A stretch of DNA of 53,331 bases from Ophioceras dolichostomum (lineage: Eukaryota > Ascomycota > Sordariomycetes > Magnaporthales > Ophioceraceae), in the NCBI GenBank assembly GCA_003049485.1, contig PYST01000278.1, positions 369 to 53,699 of the forward strand, in the 5' to 3' direction. A program made the position numbers and the translations under genes. The notes below the pieces were generated by a model, which was not told the origin of the DNA, made no database searches, and worked only from the letters and a program-made list of their open reading frames with translations. This document shows, piece after piece, positions 41,717 through 52,869 of the stretch (position 1 is its first letter; each line of letters opens with the position of its first letter).

Positions 41717-43393
41717 ATGGCGGCCCCTGAGGAGTTCGCCCGCCCTCCCACCAAGCCCTTCGACATCGCCGTCATCGGCGGCGGCATCGCAGGCGTGATA
41801 CTCACCCTCCAACTCCTCAAGCACGGCATGCCGACGACCCTGTACGAGCAGGCGCAGCAGTTCGGCGAGATCGGGGCCGGCGTCTCGTTCGGCCCCAACG
41901 CCACGCACGCCATGGAGCTGATCTCGCCGCACGTACGGGATGCGCTGCAGCGGGCGCGAGCGGTGGTGGTCTCGGCCTCCAGCAGTTCGTCCACGACAGC
42001 CTCCTCCTCCACGACGTCAGCCGACGACGACCGCTGGTTTGACTTCCGCTTCGGCGACCTACGCGGCCGCGATGGCGACAACGACGTCGCAACTGGAGAG
42101 GATGACGCTGAGGCGCTGATCTGCACCGTCCGCTGCTCCGGCGGCCAACAGAGCGTGCACCGCGCACACCTGCTGGACGAGCTCGTCAAGCTCCTCCCGC
42201 CCGGCGTGGCGAAGCTGGGGAAGCGCGTCGTGGACTACCGCTACTGCTCAGTGGCAGCAGAGGACGAGGAAGGCAGAGGCGGAGGCGGAGGCGGAGGCGA
42301 AAGCGGAGGTGTTCTTCTGCAGTTCGAGGACGGGTCCTCCGCCCGACACGACGCCGTCGCGGCGTGCGACGGCATCAAGTCCCGCGTGAGGACGCTGTTG
42401 TTGAGCAGGGACGTCGGCGGGGAAGAAGCAGAGGCCGCCGCGAAGCCGGTTTTCTCGGGCAAGTACGCCTACCGCGGTCTGATACCGATGGCCGAGGCCG
42501 AGGTGGCGCTAGGGAAGGACCGGGCCAGAAGCCCCACGATGTATTTTGGGAAGCACGGACACGTGCTGACGTTCCCGATATCCGGGGGCGAGACCATGAA
42601 TGGTGAGTTGAGTGGGAACCAGCCCATTATCTGCGGCGATCAAGTTGCGCCGCATAGCTAGGCATAATGAAACCACTGACACTTGACATCGCACCGCCGG
42701 CCTGATCCGCGTCACCGTCAATTAGTCGTCGCCTTCCACAGCCGTCCGACCTGGACGTCCCACAACTGGATCATCCCCGCCTCCAACGCCACGCTCGCCT
42801 CCGACTTCGCGGGCTGGGGTCCCAGCGTCTCGTCCATCGTACAGCTCCTCCTGCGGCAGCAGCAAAAGTCCGTCGACGTCGACGTGTGGGCGCTGTTCAA
42901 CCACCCGCCGGCGCCGACCTACACGCACGGCGGCCGCGTCGTGCTGGTGGGCGACGCCGCGCACGCGAGCACGCCGCACAAGGGCGCCGGCGCGGGCATG
43001 GCCGTCGAGGACGCGTTCGTCCTCGGCGGGCTTCTCGCCGAGGTGGAGGTGGCGGAATCATCATCAAACAAACCAAAAGAGGAGCAGCTGGAGGCGGCGT
43101 TCAGGGCGTACGACAGGACCAGGAGGCCTAGGTCGCTGAGGCTGGTGGAGGACAGCAGGGAGCAGGGGAGGTTGTATGACTTGGAGATGGAGGGCGTGGG
43201 GGACGATGCACGGAGGATCGCGGAGAGTTTGGGGGAGAGGATGAGGTGGTTGTGGGAGTATGATTTGGAGAGGGAGCTGGCGGAGGCGAAGGCCGTGATG
43301 AGGGCTCTGCTTTTTGAGAAGGGAGGAGAGAATCGTCAGGCTGCTATAGTAAGTGCACAGCCGCCTAGGGATGAGGTACGAGAGGCGTTGTGA
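41717..43393 (+). CDS. FAD-dependent aromatic monooxygenase, salicylate-hydroxylase-like
   Basis: Two exons, 41717-42602 and 42726-43393 (intron 123 bp, GTGAGT to ATTAG, branch ACTGAC), give 517 aa. The N-terminal Rossmann fold is DIAVIGGGIAGVILTLQLLK (G21, G23, G26). A middle DG-type motif is AACDGIKSRVR, and the second FAD motif is VVLVGDAAHASTPHKGAGAG near residue 370. This is the class A flavoprotein hydroxylase family, using NAD(P)H and O2 to hydroxylate an aromatic ring; closest by pattern to salicylate/6-hydroxynicotinate-type enzymes. Two low-complexity insertions, Ser/Thr-rich near residues 90-105 and Gly-rich near 190-200, are not part of the usual fold and probably form loops. Its product could feed an intradiol dioxygenase such as the one at 24-25.4 kb. 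Confidence 0.92.
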
Positions 43394-43968
43394 AATAGGA
43401 TCGGAGCACTCAACCGAAACTAGGCTTATTGTTAGGGACCAGCGTTTTCGGTTGTTGACGAGGAACAGAATGAAAGAGGGAGATCGGACCTCCGTTTCAG
43501 AGCAGAACTTCCGAAAGAATGCGTTTGAGTCAAAAAAGAAGCCGTGTAACCATCGATGAAAGTGGTTCCCTTCTTCATTGGCCAGCGCCGGAATCAACGG
43601 TCTCAAAGATGTGCCGACCAAAACAATCGTGATGACGACGGCACGGGTCTTGGCGAAGGCTATCTTAACTAGGTGCCAGCAATTTTATACAGATATCTGT
43701 TAGTGACCCCACGCTCCCCGCTTTGATCCCGAGCTTTTGGGGCGGGTATCCCAGACTCGAGCTAGGAGGTCAGCCCACGCGGAACATACGCCTCTGTCCG
43801 TCGCCCCATCGTTGATTTGGTTGATACTTGGTATTTAAGTTTCCCAACAGCCTGGTAGTCTTTCCTTTCTTTCTTATCTATCAATCCCCAGGCGGGATTG
43901 TTGCTTTATTGTATGACGCGATCTAGCTGCATTTTCGAGATTTAGAATCACCCCGACCGACCCAAGCC
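43394..43968. promoter_or_regulatory. Promoter region of the GGCT-like gene
   Basis: A TATA-like tatttaa at 43832-43838 is followed by a pyrimidine-rich stretch (ctttcctttctttctt, about 43861) and the ATG 130 bp downstream, a normal fungal arrangement. The left part is the 3' flank of the monooxygenase. Confidence 0.4.
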
Positions 43969-45396
43969 ATGACGATGGCTTCTCACAGCCGCCCCACCAG
44001 CGAGCCCGCCGCAATCGAGGCCGCGTCCACGTTCTCCTCCTCCTCCTCCACTAGACAACATGCCACCCCTCCTTCCGTCGTCGCCATCCCACGGACCTCC
44101 GCCGCCCGCCTAGCCCTCTCCTCGCCGCCGTCTTCCGTGCCCCTCTCCTCCTACCCGATCCCCGCGCCGCCCCTCGAAGAACAAGAAAATGCCGCCTCGC
44201 CGTCGCCGTTTTCGGTCCTCTACCTTGCCTACGGCTCCAACATGGCCGCGTCCACCTTCCAAGGCGAGCGTGGAATCCGACCACTGTCGAAAGTAGCCGT
44301 GCACTCGCCCTGGCTCCGCCTCGTCTTCGACCTCCCCGGGCTGCCGTACAACGAGCCCTGCATGGCCAACAGCGCCGTCCGCAAGGTCCCGAAGCTGCCT
44401 CCCCAGGTCCCCGACGTCCCCGACGTCCCGGACGTCCCGCCCGTCGACCCGCCGAAGCTGCCGCCCGAGGTCCCGAAGCTGCCTCCCTGGTCAGGCGGCG
44501 GCCGCCGCCGCGTCGAGGATCGGGGGAAGAAGGTACGCGACACGGCGCACGGCGACCCCGTCTGGGACAAAGGCCTCTTCGGCGTGGTGTACGAGGTGGA
44601 CCCCATCCAATACAGACAAATCATCGCCTCGGAGGGCGGCGGGCTCAGCTACATGGAGATCGAGACGCCGTGTCTGGCTCTGCCTCCCTCCGCGTCCATT
44701 CCCGAGAAGCCTCCCGTACCGGAGCTGCCGAAGCCGTTCCTCGCTCGCACGCTGTGGGCGCCCCCCGATAAACTCCCCGCCGAACCAGACTCCTCCTCCG
44801 TCTCCTTTTCCTCATCAGACGACGACGACTGTGACGATAAACACAAACTCCCCAAAAAGCCGTGGTACGACCGCTTCATCGCCCCGCGCCGCCGACCCGA
44901 CCCGGAATACGCGCAGCCCTCGCTGCGCTACCTGCTCCTGCTGCGGGACGGGGCGTACGAGAACGACCTGCCGGAGGACTATCGGGACTGGCTGCGGCAG
45001 CTAGCGTTCTACGCGCCGACCAGGGTAAGACAGAGGGTCGGCGGGTTGCTGGTGCGCTGGGTCGTGGGGCCCTTCATGTGGCTGTTCGTGAAGGTCGGGG
45101 CGCCGGCGTTCTTCGACGAGAAGGGCCACATGCCGCTCTGGATGAGGGTGGTTTCGGGCATGTTCTTTGCGGTCCTGTGGCGGGTTTACGATGTGCTGCT
45201 GAAGAGGGTTTTTGGGGATGGGGAGAGGACTACCATTGTTGATGATAGTGATGGCGGGGAGGACGACGAGGGCAGGCGGGGAGGAGGAGGAGGGGGAAGG
45301 ATCAGGAAGAGATGGTTGTCTTCTAGGAGTAGGGTCGGTGGGGTAGTGGCTGATGACGAGGAGAAGAGAGCACTGCTATCGGACGCTGCAGATTGA
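43969..45396 (+). CDS. GliK/gamma-glutamylcyclotransferase-like protein with Pro-rich insert and C-terminal membrane segment
   Basis: Single exon, 475 aa. After an 80-residue Ser/Pro-rich start comes the cyclotransferase signature LYLAYGSNM (residues 84-92), then FQGERGIRPLSKVAV and FDLPGLPYNEPCMANSA. The fold resumes at LFGVVYEVDPIQYRQIIASEG, whose Glu is in the position of the family's catalytic acid. Between these is a Pro/Val insertion (VPDVPDVPDVP-type repeats). An acidic Ser/Asp stretch precedes the last third, which has a hydrophobic segment near residue 400 (MRVVSGMFFAVLWRVYDVLL), probably a membrane anchor. The family removes gamma-glutamyl groups as 5-oxoproline; fungal members include GliK of gliotoxin synthesis, but no such cluster is visible here. 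A second ATG lies two codons on. Its stop faces the GPD1 stop across 377 bp of presumed 3' UTRs. Confidence 0.85.
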   Translation: MTMASHSRPTSEPAAIEAASTFSSSSSTRQHATPPSVVAIPRTSAARLALSSPPSSVPLSSYPIPAPPLEEQENAASPSPFSVLYLAYGSNMAASTFQGERGIRPLSKVAVHSPWLRLVFDLPGLPYNEPCMANSAVRKVPKLPPQVPDVPDVPDVPPVDPPKLPPEVPKLPPWSGGGRRRVEDRGKKVRDTAHGDPVWDKGLFGVVYEVDPIQYRQIIASEGGGLSYMEIETPCLALPPSASIPEKPPVPELPKPFLARTLWAPPDKLPAEPDSSSVSFSSSDDDDCDDKHKLPKKPWYDRFIAPRRRPDPEYAQPSLRYLLLLRDGAYENDLPEDYRDWLRQLAFYAPTRVRQRVGGLLVRWVVGPFMWLFVKVGAPAFFDEKGHMPLWMRVVSGMFFAVLWRVYDVLLKRVFGDGERTTIVDDSDGGEDDEGRRGGGGGGRIRKRWLSSRSRVGGVVADDEEKRALLSDAAD

Positions 45397-45773
45397 TGAT
45401 TTATGATAGTTCGTTTGTGGTATGGGGGGTTGAAGGGCCTTTCTCCCTTCCCTCTTGATTTTCCTTTTCCGTTCGTTTGTTTGTTTGTAGGATACCTGGC
45501 CGTCATAGCTGTGCGATTCGAAGGGCTTTGACATTGTTTGGTCCCGCCGATGAACGCTCGTGTTGATCTTTTTTTGCCACAAGCTAGTTTATTCCATTTA
45601 CTTTAACCGCTCCCCGTGAGTGCGATAACCAATGGCTACCAAACTGCAAGATCCCCCCAATTGTGGTATCAGTATCCATCCATTCCCCCTTGTTGCCGAG
45701 TCCTCGATCCAAGAATCCACATGCGCGACCATCTAGTAAGCTCCTCATACATCATCGGTGGGTTAGGGGAGGC

Positions 45774-47362
45774 CTAATTCTTGTCAAACGTGTGCTTCTG
45801 TCGGATAACCAACGCTGGGAGGTCGTCCACTTTAGCGTTCCCTTCGATAATGTCTAAAACATTTGGGCAAAGAGAACCACCCGAGTTAGTAACCTAGCCA
45901 TTCTCGAAACCAGCGAGAGCGATGGGGGAAAGCATCAATGAAACGTACCATTGACGGTCGTAAAGAGTGGATAGTCCGTCTCCCTCGCACGCGCCTTGAG
46001 GAAGCTGTTCACTTCCTTAGCGGTGGATGTGCCCTGAAGCTTCTGCCCGTTGAGCTCCGTGGCCTCCACCTCGGCGACAGACACCCCCCTCTTAACAGCC
46101 AGGCTGGCGCACCTGAAGTTACGGCCGCTGTTGCACGACGTGATGACGTCCGCCACGCCCGCGCTCTCGAGCAGGATCGTGAACGGGTCGACCGACTCGC
46201 CGAAGAAGTCCCTGCCGAACTTGAGCATCTCCGCCAGCCCCACGCGGATAACGGCCGCCTGCACGTTGGAGCCCCACCCTTTCCCGTCCACGAACCCCGC
46301 GGCGAGCGCGACGATGTTCTTGAGCGCGCCGCTGAGCGACACGCCCGCCACGTCGGACACCATCGAGACGGAGAAGTATGGCCGGTCGAAGAGCGTGAGC
46401 AGCGTCTCGTGGTCGAGGGGAGGGTAGGCATCCGGCAGGGCGGTGAGCTTGGCCTTGCCCGACCGGCCCCTGCTAGTATTCACGGTGGAGCCGTCGGCGG
46501 AGGTGAAGGTCAGGTCGGGCAGGCCCGGGGCGGCGGCCGTGACGGGCGAGTGGCTCCTTGGGGTCCCCGCGCGGCTGCTGTCCATCGGCGGCGGGTCGTA
46601 CGCGATGGTCGTCTCGGCGACGCCCTCCTCCAGCGCGATCTGGGAGGCCACGTTGGCGCCCGACAGCGCGCCGCAGTAGATGTGCAGGTCCTCGCCGATC
46701 TTCTCGCAGAACAGGCTGATGCCGTCCCCGGACACGTCGACGCCCTTGATGCAGGAGATGCCCCGGGCGAAGGGCAGGATGTGGCCCTTGATCTGGGAGC
46801 AGACTCTGCCCAGGAACTCGTGCGGCAGGTTGAACACCAGGATAGTCGAGTCGCGGACCGCGTCCTGCAGCGACGGGTTGGCGACCAGGTTGTCGGGCAG
46901 CCGGACGCCGGGCAGGTATTTGACGTTCTCGTGGTGCTTGTTGATGATCTCGGTGAGCTTCTGGGCCGACTGTTCCTGCCCGTCCGCGCCGGACGAGTAG
47001 GGCGAGTCCTTCGGCAGCGTGATCTGCTCCTCGTACACCCACATCTGCACCTCCTCCTCGAAGACGTCGCCGTGCAGGCGCGTGTTCTCCGACACGATCT
47101 TGGCGATGGTCGAGCCCCAGTTGCCCGAGCCGATCACCGTCACCTTGTGGCGCTTCTCGTGCGGCGCTAGAGTGGAAGCCATCCTGATGACTATACGACG
47201 GGTGGGGGAGGTGGTGCTGGTGGGGATTGTTGTCGTGAGATGCGGGGCACCTGGGCGGCGGCGTGTGTAGTGGAATTGGCAACGCAGCGACGGCGGCGTG
47301 GAGGCGAGTACGAGTCGAGGTTGGCGAAAGAAAGACAATGATACTCTACCGAACGATAGCAT
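45774..47362 (-). CDS. GPD1: Glycerol-3-phosphate dehydrogenase [NAD+]
   Basis: Two minus-strand exons, 47362-45949 and 45853-45774 (intron 95 bp, GTACGT to TTTAG), give 497 aa. From the ATG at 47182 the protein would be 437 aa, starting MASTLAPHEKRHKVTV. Motifs are NAD-binding VIGSGNWGSTIAKI, SGANVASQIALEEGVAETTI, the catalytic-lysine region SGALKNIVALAAGFVDGKGW, and CNSGRNFRCA. The end DDLPALVIRQKHTFDKN is in exon 2. It reduces dihydroxyacetone phosphate to glycerol-3-phosphate, for glycerol synthesis under osmotic stress and cytosolic redox balance. A Ser/Pro-rich insertion (SSRAGTPRSHSPVTAAAPG) lies mid-protein. The 60-residue extension (MLSFGRVSLSFFRQPRLVLA onward) is Arg-rich and nearly free of acidic residues, like a mitochondrial presequence. 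A TATA box only 17 bp upstream of its ATG suggests that most transcripts use the shorter start. Confidence 0.95.
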
Positions 47363-47378
47363 GCGGAGGACTGTAATT

Positions 47379-47390
47379 ATTATATATATA
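47379..47390 (-). promoter_or_regulatory. TATA box of GPD1
   Basis: An uninterrupted TATATATATA run lies upstream of GPD1 on its strand. It is 17 bp from the distal ATG and about 200 bp from the proximal ATG (47182), a distance that fits the proximal start better. Confidence 0.6.
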
Positions 47391-47485
47391 GTGGTAGAGG
47401 AAGTGCAGTTTAGCCCGAGGAAGCAAGTCGTCGGTCGCGTGCTTCCTTGCCCGAAATTTTGCTGACCGAGGCTCGTAACGTGGCA

Positions 47486-47559
47486 AGGGGTAGTAGTAGG
47501 GAGGAGAGAGAGAGGGGCAGTCTTAGGGCGATCTTGTGCGTACCAACAAGCCTGCCCCT
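47486..47559. promoter_or_regulatory. Three stress-response elements (AGGGG/CCCCT) upstream of GPD1
   Basis: AGGGG at 47486-47490 and 47513-47517, and CCCCT at 47555-47559, lie 95-180 bp upstream of the TATA box. This pentamer on either strand is expected about once per 512 bp at even composition, so three in 74 bp is dense. STREs are the known sites for stress activators of yeast GPD1; use in this fungus is inferred. Confidence 0.5.
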
Positions 47560-49286
47560 GAAGCCCGTGTCCAATTGCCAAATCTGGGCGGCGGGCGACA
47601 CAAAAAAAGATATCGCCCGGTCGGTCACCCACGCCCGAGAAAAGGGTGAGACAGATTAGAAGGAAAAGAAGCTGCGCCCAGCTGTGGTCCAGCCCAACAA
47701 ACGACGACTGAGAACCTCAACACACCAACACTGCCACCAAAAAGCAAGCTCACCCACCCCGGGGCATGCATGATGTAATCGAGTGGCATTTTGACTCACC
47801 GCCTTCCTTTTCAGGGCAGCTGATCGGCCACTCCGGGACATCGCCTCAATTCGGTCGGCGAAAAAAGCCGAGGACCAAGGCAACACAAGAAAACAATACA
47901 AACAAGAGCACGAGCTTGCCGAATCCTTTTTTTCTTTCCTAAAGAAAAACACCAAGGCAAAGAGTCTCGAACAAAAACTCAATTGCACGATCGACATTCC
48001 AGGAGTCACACATGGATGGTACGAGTGGATCCCAGATCTTCCCGACGGTCCGCAGCTCGGCTTCTCCACAGTCCATCGGGAGGCGCCCCTTCCACTCAGA
48101 TTTCGGCGGATCTGGCCCATGGCAATGGCGAAGAACAAGAGAAACACCCTGTCCGACGGCATCGTCGAATCGAGGTATACGTCTAGTAACAGGTACCGAT
48201 GCAATGGCAGGACAGAAACCGACTCCTGGACCAAGATCAATGGTCCAGACTCTGTAGGTACCTCAGGTATCTGCAGCAATGATGATGGCAAACAGTTGAG
48301 CCCCGTTGACCCGAATCCCCGTTCTGCCGCCGCTGTGCCTCCCGCCCTCCTTCCTGCACTGCAACTGCAACCGCAACGAGTACCTCAACCTCAACCACCC
48401 ACCAAGAGGCGGTCTCGGAATTATCCGCCTGCGCGCCTCCGCGTTTTTTCGCGGCCCGAAACTCCCCTGCCCTCGGCCCTCTTGCCTCTAAACATCGGTG
48501 CGGCCTACCCCGGCCAGCCGCGAGCGCGAATCCGATCTCGCGAACCATCCACCCAAGCACAAGGGACCGATGTCCGATCGAGCCAGTAGCCAGCTCCAGA
48601 CTTCACAAACAGTGGCTACCTGCTCCTTCTCTTCTCTTCTCGTATTCTCCGTCGTTGATGCTCCCATCCTCATCTTGCCCTACAGCGTTCCGGGAGATTG
48701 TGGCCCTCTAGGCTATCGTATGGTCTATAGCAGATGGCTGCGCGATTATCACTTACCGGTGATGCTATCGTGTTCATGATAGACAAAAGGACATTTGCAG
48801 CAGATGCTGGCAGCATTCGGCTTGTTCCACTGTGAATAGGAGCGGTAGTCGAGGCATTGGCGCTACGCCAGTGAGCCAAAGTGATGATTCTGGCTGGGGA
48901 CGGGACCTGAGCCAGCATCGCTCCCATCAGCACCCCTTTGCACAGAAAGTAGACGCATAGCGATGAGAAAAGGAGTCAGTAAATTCCCGAGTGTACTGCA
49001 AGTTATCGCGCCTGCAGCACCTATCCCACACCGGGGAATTAAATATCAGCTCCCATTATCGTGCAGCCCGCCCCAGCCCCTATCTTCGGTCTCTCTATGT
49101 GATATCTTGATCTCCCAATAAGCAATCTTTGTCCCCAGACAAACAGCGCCCTAGTCTTGCCCCTCATGTAGATCCCTTTACGTCATTGCGGGGTTTCCAG
49201 GAATAGTAGCGAGCCCTATATCAGATTTTGATCCGGCCTAGTTAGCGGGTGCTCGTAGAAGGAACCGTCACGACACTGCTAGTCAT
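47560..49286. other. Long intergenic region between GPD1 and the DUF1996 gene
   Basis: No supportable gene. Open frames on both strands (for example 47656-48291 minus, 48119-48589 plus) lack domains and codon character. The left part is distal GPD1 promoter; the right end is 3' flank of the DUF1996 gene. Confidence 0.4.
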
Positions 49287-50549
49287 CTAAGATTGTGAGT
49301 CTGAGGAGGATAGGTTGGTCAACTCACATCCTTCGGTCTCCTCCGGAACGGTCTGCGGCTTCTTGCAGGCGACCGCGATGTCGGCGCTTTGGGACTTGAG
49401 CTGGCTGCACCGGTCGTTGCCGCACCGTGCGTCGAGAGCCCTCTGCAGCGCATCACCCTTCCAGCCGAAGAGGTAGTCGCCGTGCTGGCCAAAGCCGTCG
49501 CTGTTCGTTGGTTGCGGGAAAGCAGCACCATCGTAGTCAGCATTCTATCCTCTGTACCCCTGTGCTTTACCCGGGGCCTTTAGGTGGCGGCGGTGGTTGG
49601 ACTTGGTGTCATGCTTACTGGTCACCAAACGAGTAGTACAGCGGCTGACTGCCATCCTCGGGCCACAGCTCCTTGCTGTTGAACTCCCGGGTATCCCACA
49701 TGACCTCGTACATGACCTGCGGCAGGCGGACCGGGTGCGAGGCGGGGCAGGGGCCGGTCGACTCGAACGTGCCGCTGGCCGGGTAGGAGATGTGCGACTT
49801 GTGGTCCGGGCTGTCGACGTTCTTGCCGTCCCAGCAGGTAGGGAACGTGATCGTGGTGCGGATGCCACCCGGGCACATGCCTTTAGGAAGCACTGCCGTA
49901 TCCTGTCCCGTGCAGGGCGCGCCTCCGAAGGGGTTTTGCGAGATCGTGGAGAAGCAGCGGTGGCAGATCTGCCGCTGCATACCGCGGGCTTGACGGTTCA
50001 TTGGGTCGCCGGCGATCATCCGGAAGCCCTATGCGGGTGGTGAAAGTTTCGTGGTGTGGTTAGCGCCCCGAGCTCCAGCCCGCTATAAACCTCGTCCTCC
50101 TTTCCCCCGGTCGCCTCTCTCGCAACAGGTTAGACTGCACTTACAGGCTTGAAGGCTGTGACCTTCGTTTTTCCATCGTAAGGCGGAATATAATAGACAG
50201 TGACACCGCCTTCTCCACGGAGACCGAGGTTGACCATCTGCGGTACACGCTTGAAGGTGCCGTTCCTCGCCTTGAAGTACAGGTTTGCCGTCCAGTAGTT
50301 GGAAAAATCTTCACTAAACGAGCACGTAGTACACGTGGACTTCTCGGCCGGGTCGTACACTCCAGGAGGCATGGACGCGTTGAACGAGTTGCCGCCGACG
50401 ATCTGGTGGAGGTGTGGCGTCTGGATGTCGCCCGGGTTGACGAGGGGGTCGAGACGCTCGATCACGAGCTGCGAGCACTGGAACCGCATCATTTGCTGCG
50501 CCACGGCGCCCTGCCCGAGGGCGAGGAGCGAGAGCGCAAGGAGCTGCAT
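49287..50549 (-). CDS. Secreted DUF1996-domain protein
   Basis: Three minus-strand exons (50549-50145, 50028-49619, 49500-49287) give 342 aa. Residues 1-18 are a signal peptide (MQLLALSLLALGQGAVAQ). The DUF1996 domain fills the rest: RFQCSQLVIERLDPLVNPGD, HLHQIVGGNSFN, STCTTCSFSEDFSNYWTANL, YYIPPYDGK, GFRMIAGDP, CPGGIRTTITFPTCWDGKNV, SPDHKSHISYP and HGDYLFGWKGD. Conserved His and Cys suggest a disulphide-bonded extracellular protein; the molecular function of DUF1996 is not established. Exon 3 is less certain: the acceptor AACAG at 49501 keeps frame, and I read through a possible donor at 49327 to the stop at 49287. A further small C-terminal exon cannot be excluded. Confidence 0.88.
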
Positions 50550-52821
50550 GTTGTCGTTTGTCTCGTTCTCGATTGTCCGGGTTGACTGGCCTCGCTCTCG
50601 ACAGAGAAGAACTGCTCAGAGAAAAAGGACCACTTTAGCGTTCCGGTTACGGAAGAGAAGAGACAAACCAAACTCCAGTTTGCTGACAACAAACAGGGGA
50701 GGAACAGAAATGGGAGAGGAGAAAACGGGGTCAACAACTTACCCCTGGGAAACAAGTGCGGCACCACCTTATAGCGAACACCCCAGAAGGACGGGCGGCA
50801 AGCCACAAGCGGCTTACCTCACCAGATCCTATTATCGTCCTCCTCCAAGACGGACATATTCGACCGAGAATCGAAAGCTTCCACCCTCGCGCAGTTATTC
50901 CAAGGGCTTGTCCATACCTGATAAACAGAGAGGATTCGCACACTCGTCCGGCTAAAGCCGGTTGGGTTCGCCACAACCAGCGGGGTGTCAACTGCCGTAG
51001 ATTGCTATCGTTGTCGGATAATATGGTCCCAATATGGGGACAGCAGTGGGCCAGGGATGCCTTGTGCCGGGTTCTCGGATATATACTCATCGGACCCACG
51101 GGCGGGCGAGAGCGTCTTGCTGGGCACTTTGCGTACTGGCTGCAACGATCTGCTTGCATATTGGTTAACCCGGTTCCGTCTTGGCCGGGCTTGAGCCGCT
51201 TGTACGTGTCAGCCCCGTTAGTCCTTTGTATCCATATCATTAGAGAAGTTATCCGCGCCTCCTGAGCCGCACTGCCGTAGTACGCAGGTAGTTATAGAAA
51301 GACTGAACTCACTCCCACTCTCGCTCCTTCTATTCCAATCAGTCCACCTCGTCGACCTCCTCGAGGCGCTCCAGTCCAGATCGTGCTTGCGCCTTCGAGC
51401 ACCGGTCGTATTTCCTGTCTGCAGAGAGTGTGTGTAGGCGGCAGTCAGTCCAAGCATCCGTGCTCACTCCATCGGAGACGGGCCTAACAGGGATGAATCG
51501 GAGTCGTGAGGGTTGCGTACCTTTGGCCCTAGGCGCAGCATCCTGTACGGCAGGTACTGCTGCGCTAGCTGGCCGCTGCGTTGGCTGGTTTCTTCGCATG
51601 AAGAGTAGGAGCGGTATCCGAGCAGAGGTTGGGGCGCATTGGGTAGAACGCCCAGCGGCTTGGCACGGTGTCAGCATTGCTAATTCAGATGGCAAGGCAA
51701 AGATAATGGGCACAAAGATGTAAAGAAGGGGAAGACGCTCGAATTGTAATACTGGGTGGTCGATGGTTAACAAACGAGTGACCCTGCTGACCGTCTGGCT
51801 GCTTTGGAATTCAACGGAATTTAGGACGAAATCATGGCAGCCCTGGACACTATGGGCCACGAGCCTGCAAACACCTTGAGCTGGTGGTGCCTGGATTCAC
51901 GGGGCAACCTCGCAGCTGCCATTGGCCAGTGGCAGCTGCCAGACCAGGGCTTGCTGCCTGTGGCACTTGCTATATATTCGGAAATTTTCCGCGGCTCCCC
52001 GCCGAAATTCAAAGCCCATTCTCTCCCCCAACAGCACCAAAAAAACTCTTTGATCAAAGTCCCAACTCAACCATCGGTTCCATCATCAAATCTACCTCTA
52101 TCGCTTCCTCGGACATGATACATTGATTCCCCTTGAATTATTTCGCGGCGAGCTTGAGTATTCGGCGAAAGTTCATCATCCAAAGCTCGCTCAGAGAGCG
52201 TCGGAAGACTCCAACAGGATACGGGCGGCAGAGATATAGTCCCACGAGCGTACAACACGAGCCATACTAGTTGACAAGGTGCCAGCAAATAGAGACGTAA
52301 GTACTAGATTTCTATCTCCTTCCAACACCAACACGATGCCCTCCGAACCAGTGTCTTCCCGCCTCATAGCTAACCAATACCTCCATCCACACCCAGCACA
52401 CGACGCCTGGCCTCTACGGCACTGACAACTTCTCCAGACAACCTAAGTCAGAGAGGAGAGTCGCCTCAAAGTTAAAGATAATATTCGGCCCTGGCCGAAC
52501 CCGCGGGTGATCGGATAGTTGCTTGTCTACGGGCAGCCGATCTCAAATCCAGTAAGCAATCTCCTTCCAAATTGTCTTGTTCCTCTTTACATTCGCAACG
52601 TGATGTGCCAGTTCTCTCCCTCCCCAACGTCTTTCAATCTATAGTTACGACAAATGAACTCATACTAACAACAACACTCAGCCACTCCGATACAACAAAC
52701 TACAGCCGTCAACACATCCACAGGCTCCACGCCGTCACCCCGACCCCAGATAAACTGGAAAACTCCCGCCTCCTCCTCTGCATCTTCTTTACTCTCTCTC
52801 CATCGCAGATTCTGGGTACGC
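50550..52821. other. Right intergenic region, no gene seen
   Basis: The first 300 bp should be the DUF1996 promoter. The rest has many overlapping frames on both strands without domains, signal peptides or paired splice sites. A homology search would be needed to exclude a small spliced gene. Confidence 0.4.
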
Positions 52822-52869
52822 CATTTCCTAATCATTTTATCAAAAAAAGATCAAAAATGGAGCATCTTG
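52822..52869 (+). repeat. 48-bp direct repeat, left copy
   Basis: CATTTCCTAATCATTTTATC, then an A-run, then TCAAAAATGGAGCATCTTG. It matches 53284-53331 at about 42 of 48 positions. Most differences are C/T or G/A transitions. Confidence 0.75.

Noticed and set aside
45938..47170. 410-codon + strand open frame
   Set aside because: It is antisense to GPD1, rich in Arg/Asp/Val/His, and a by-product of the GC-rich codon use of the real gene.
47656..48291. 211-codon minus-strand open frame upstream of GPD1
   Set aside because: Low-complexity, hydrophobic and Ser/Arg-rich with no domain; more likely promoter sequence.
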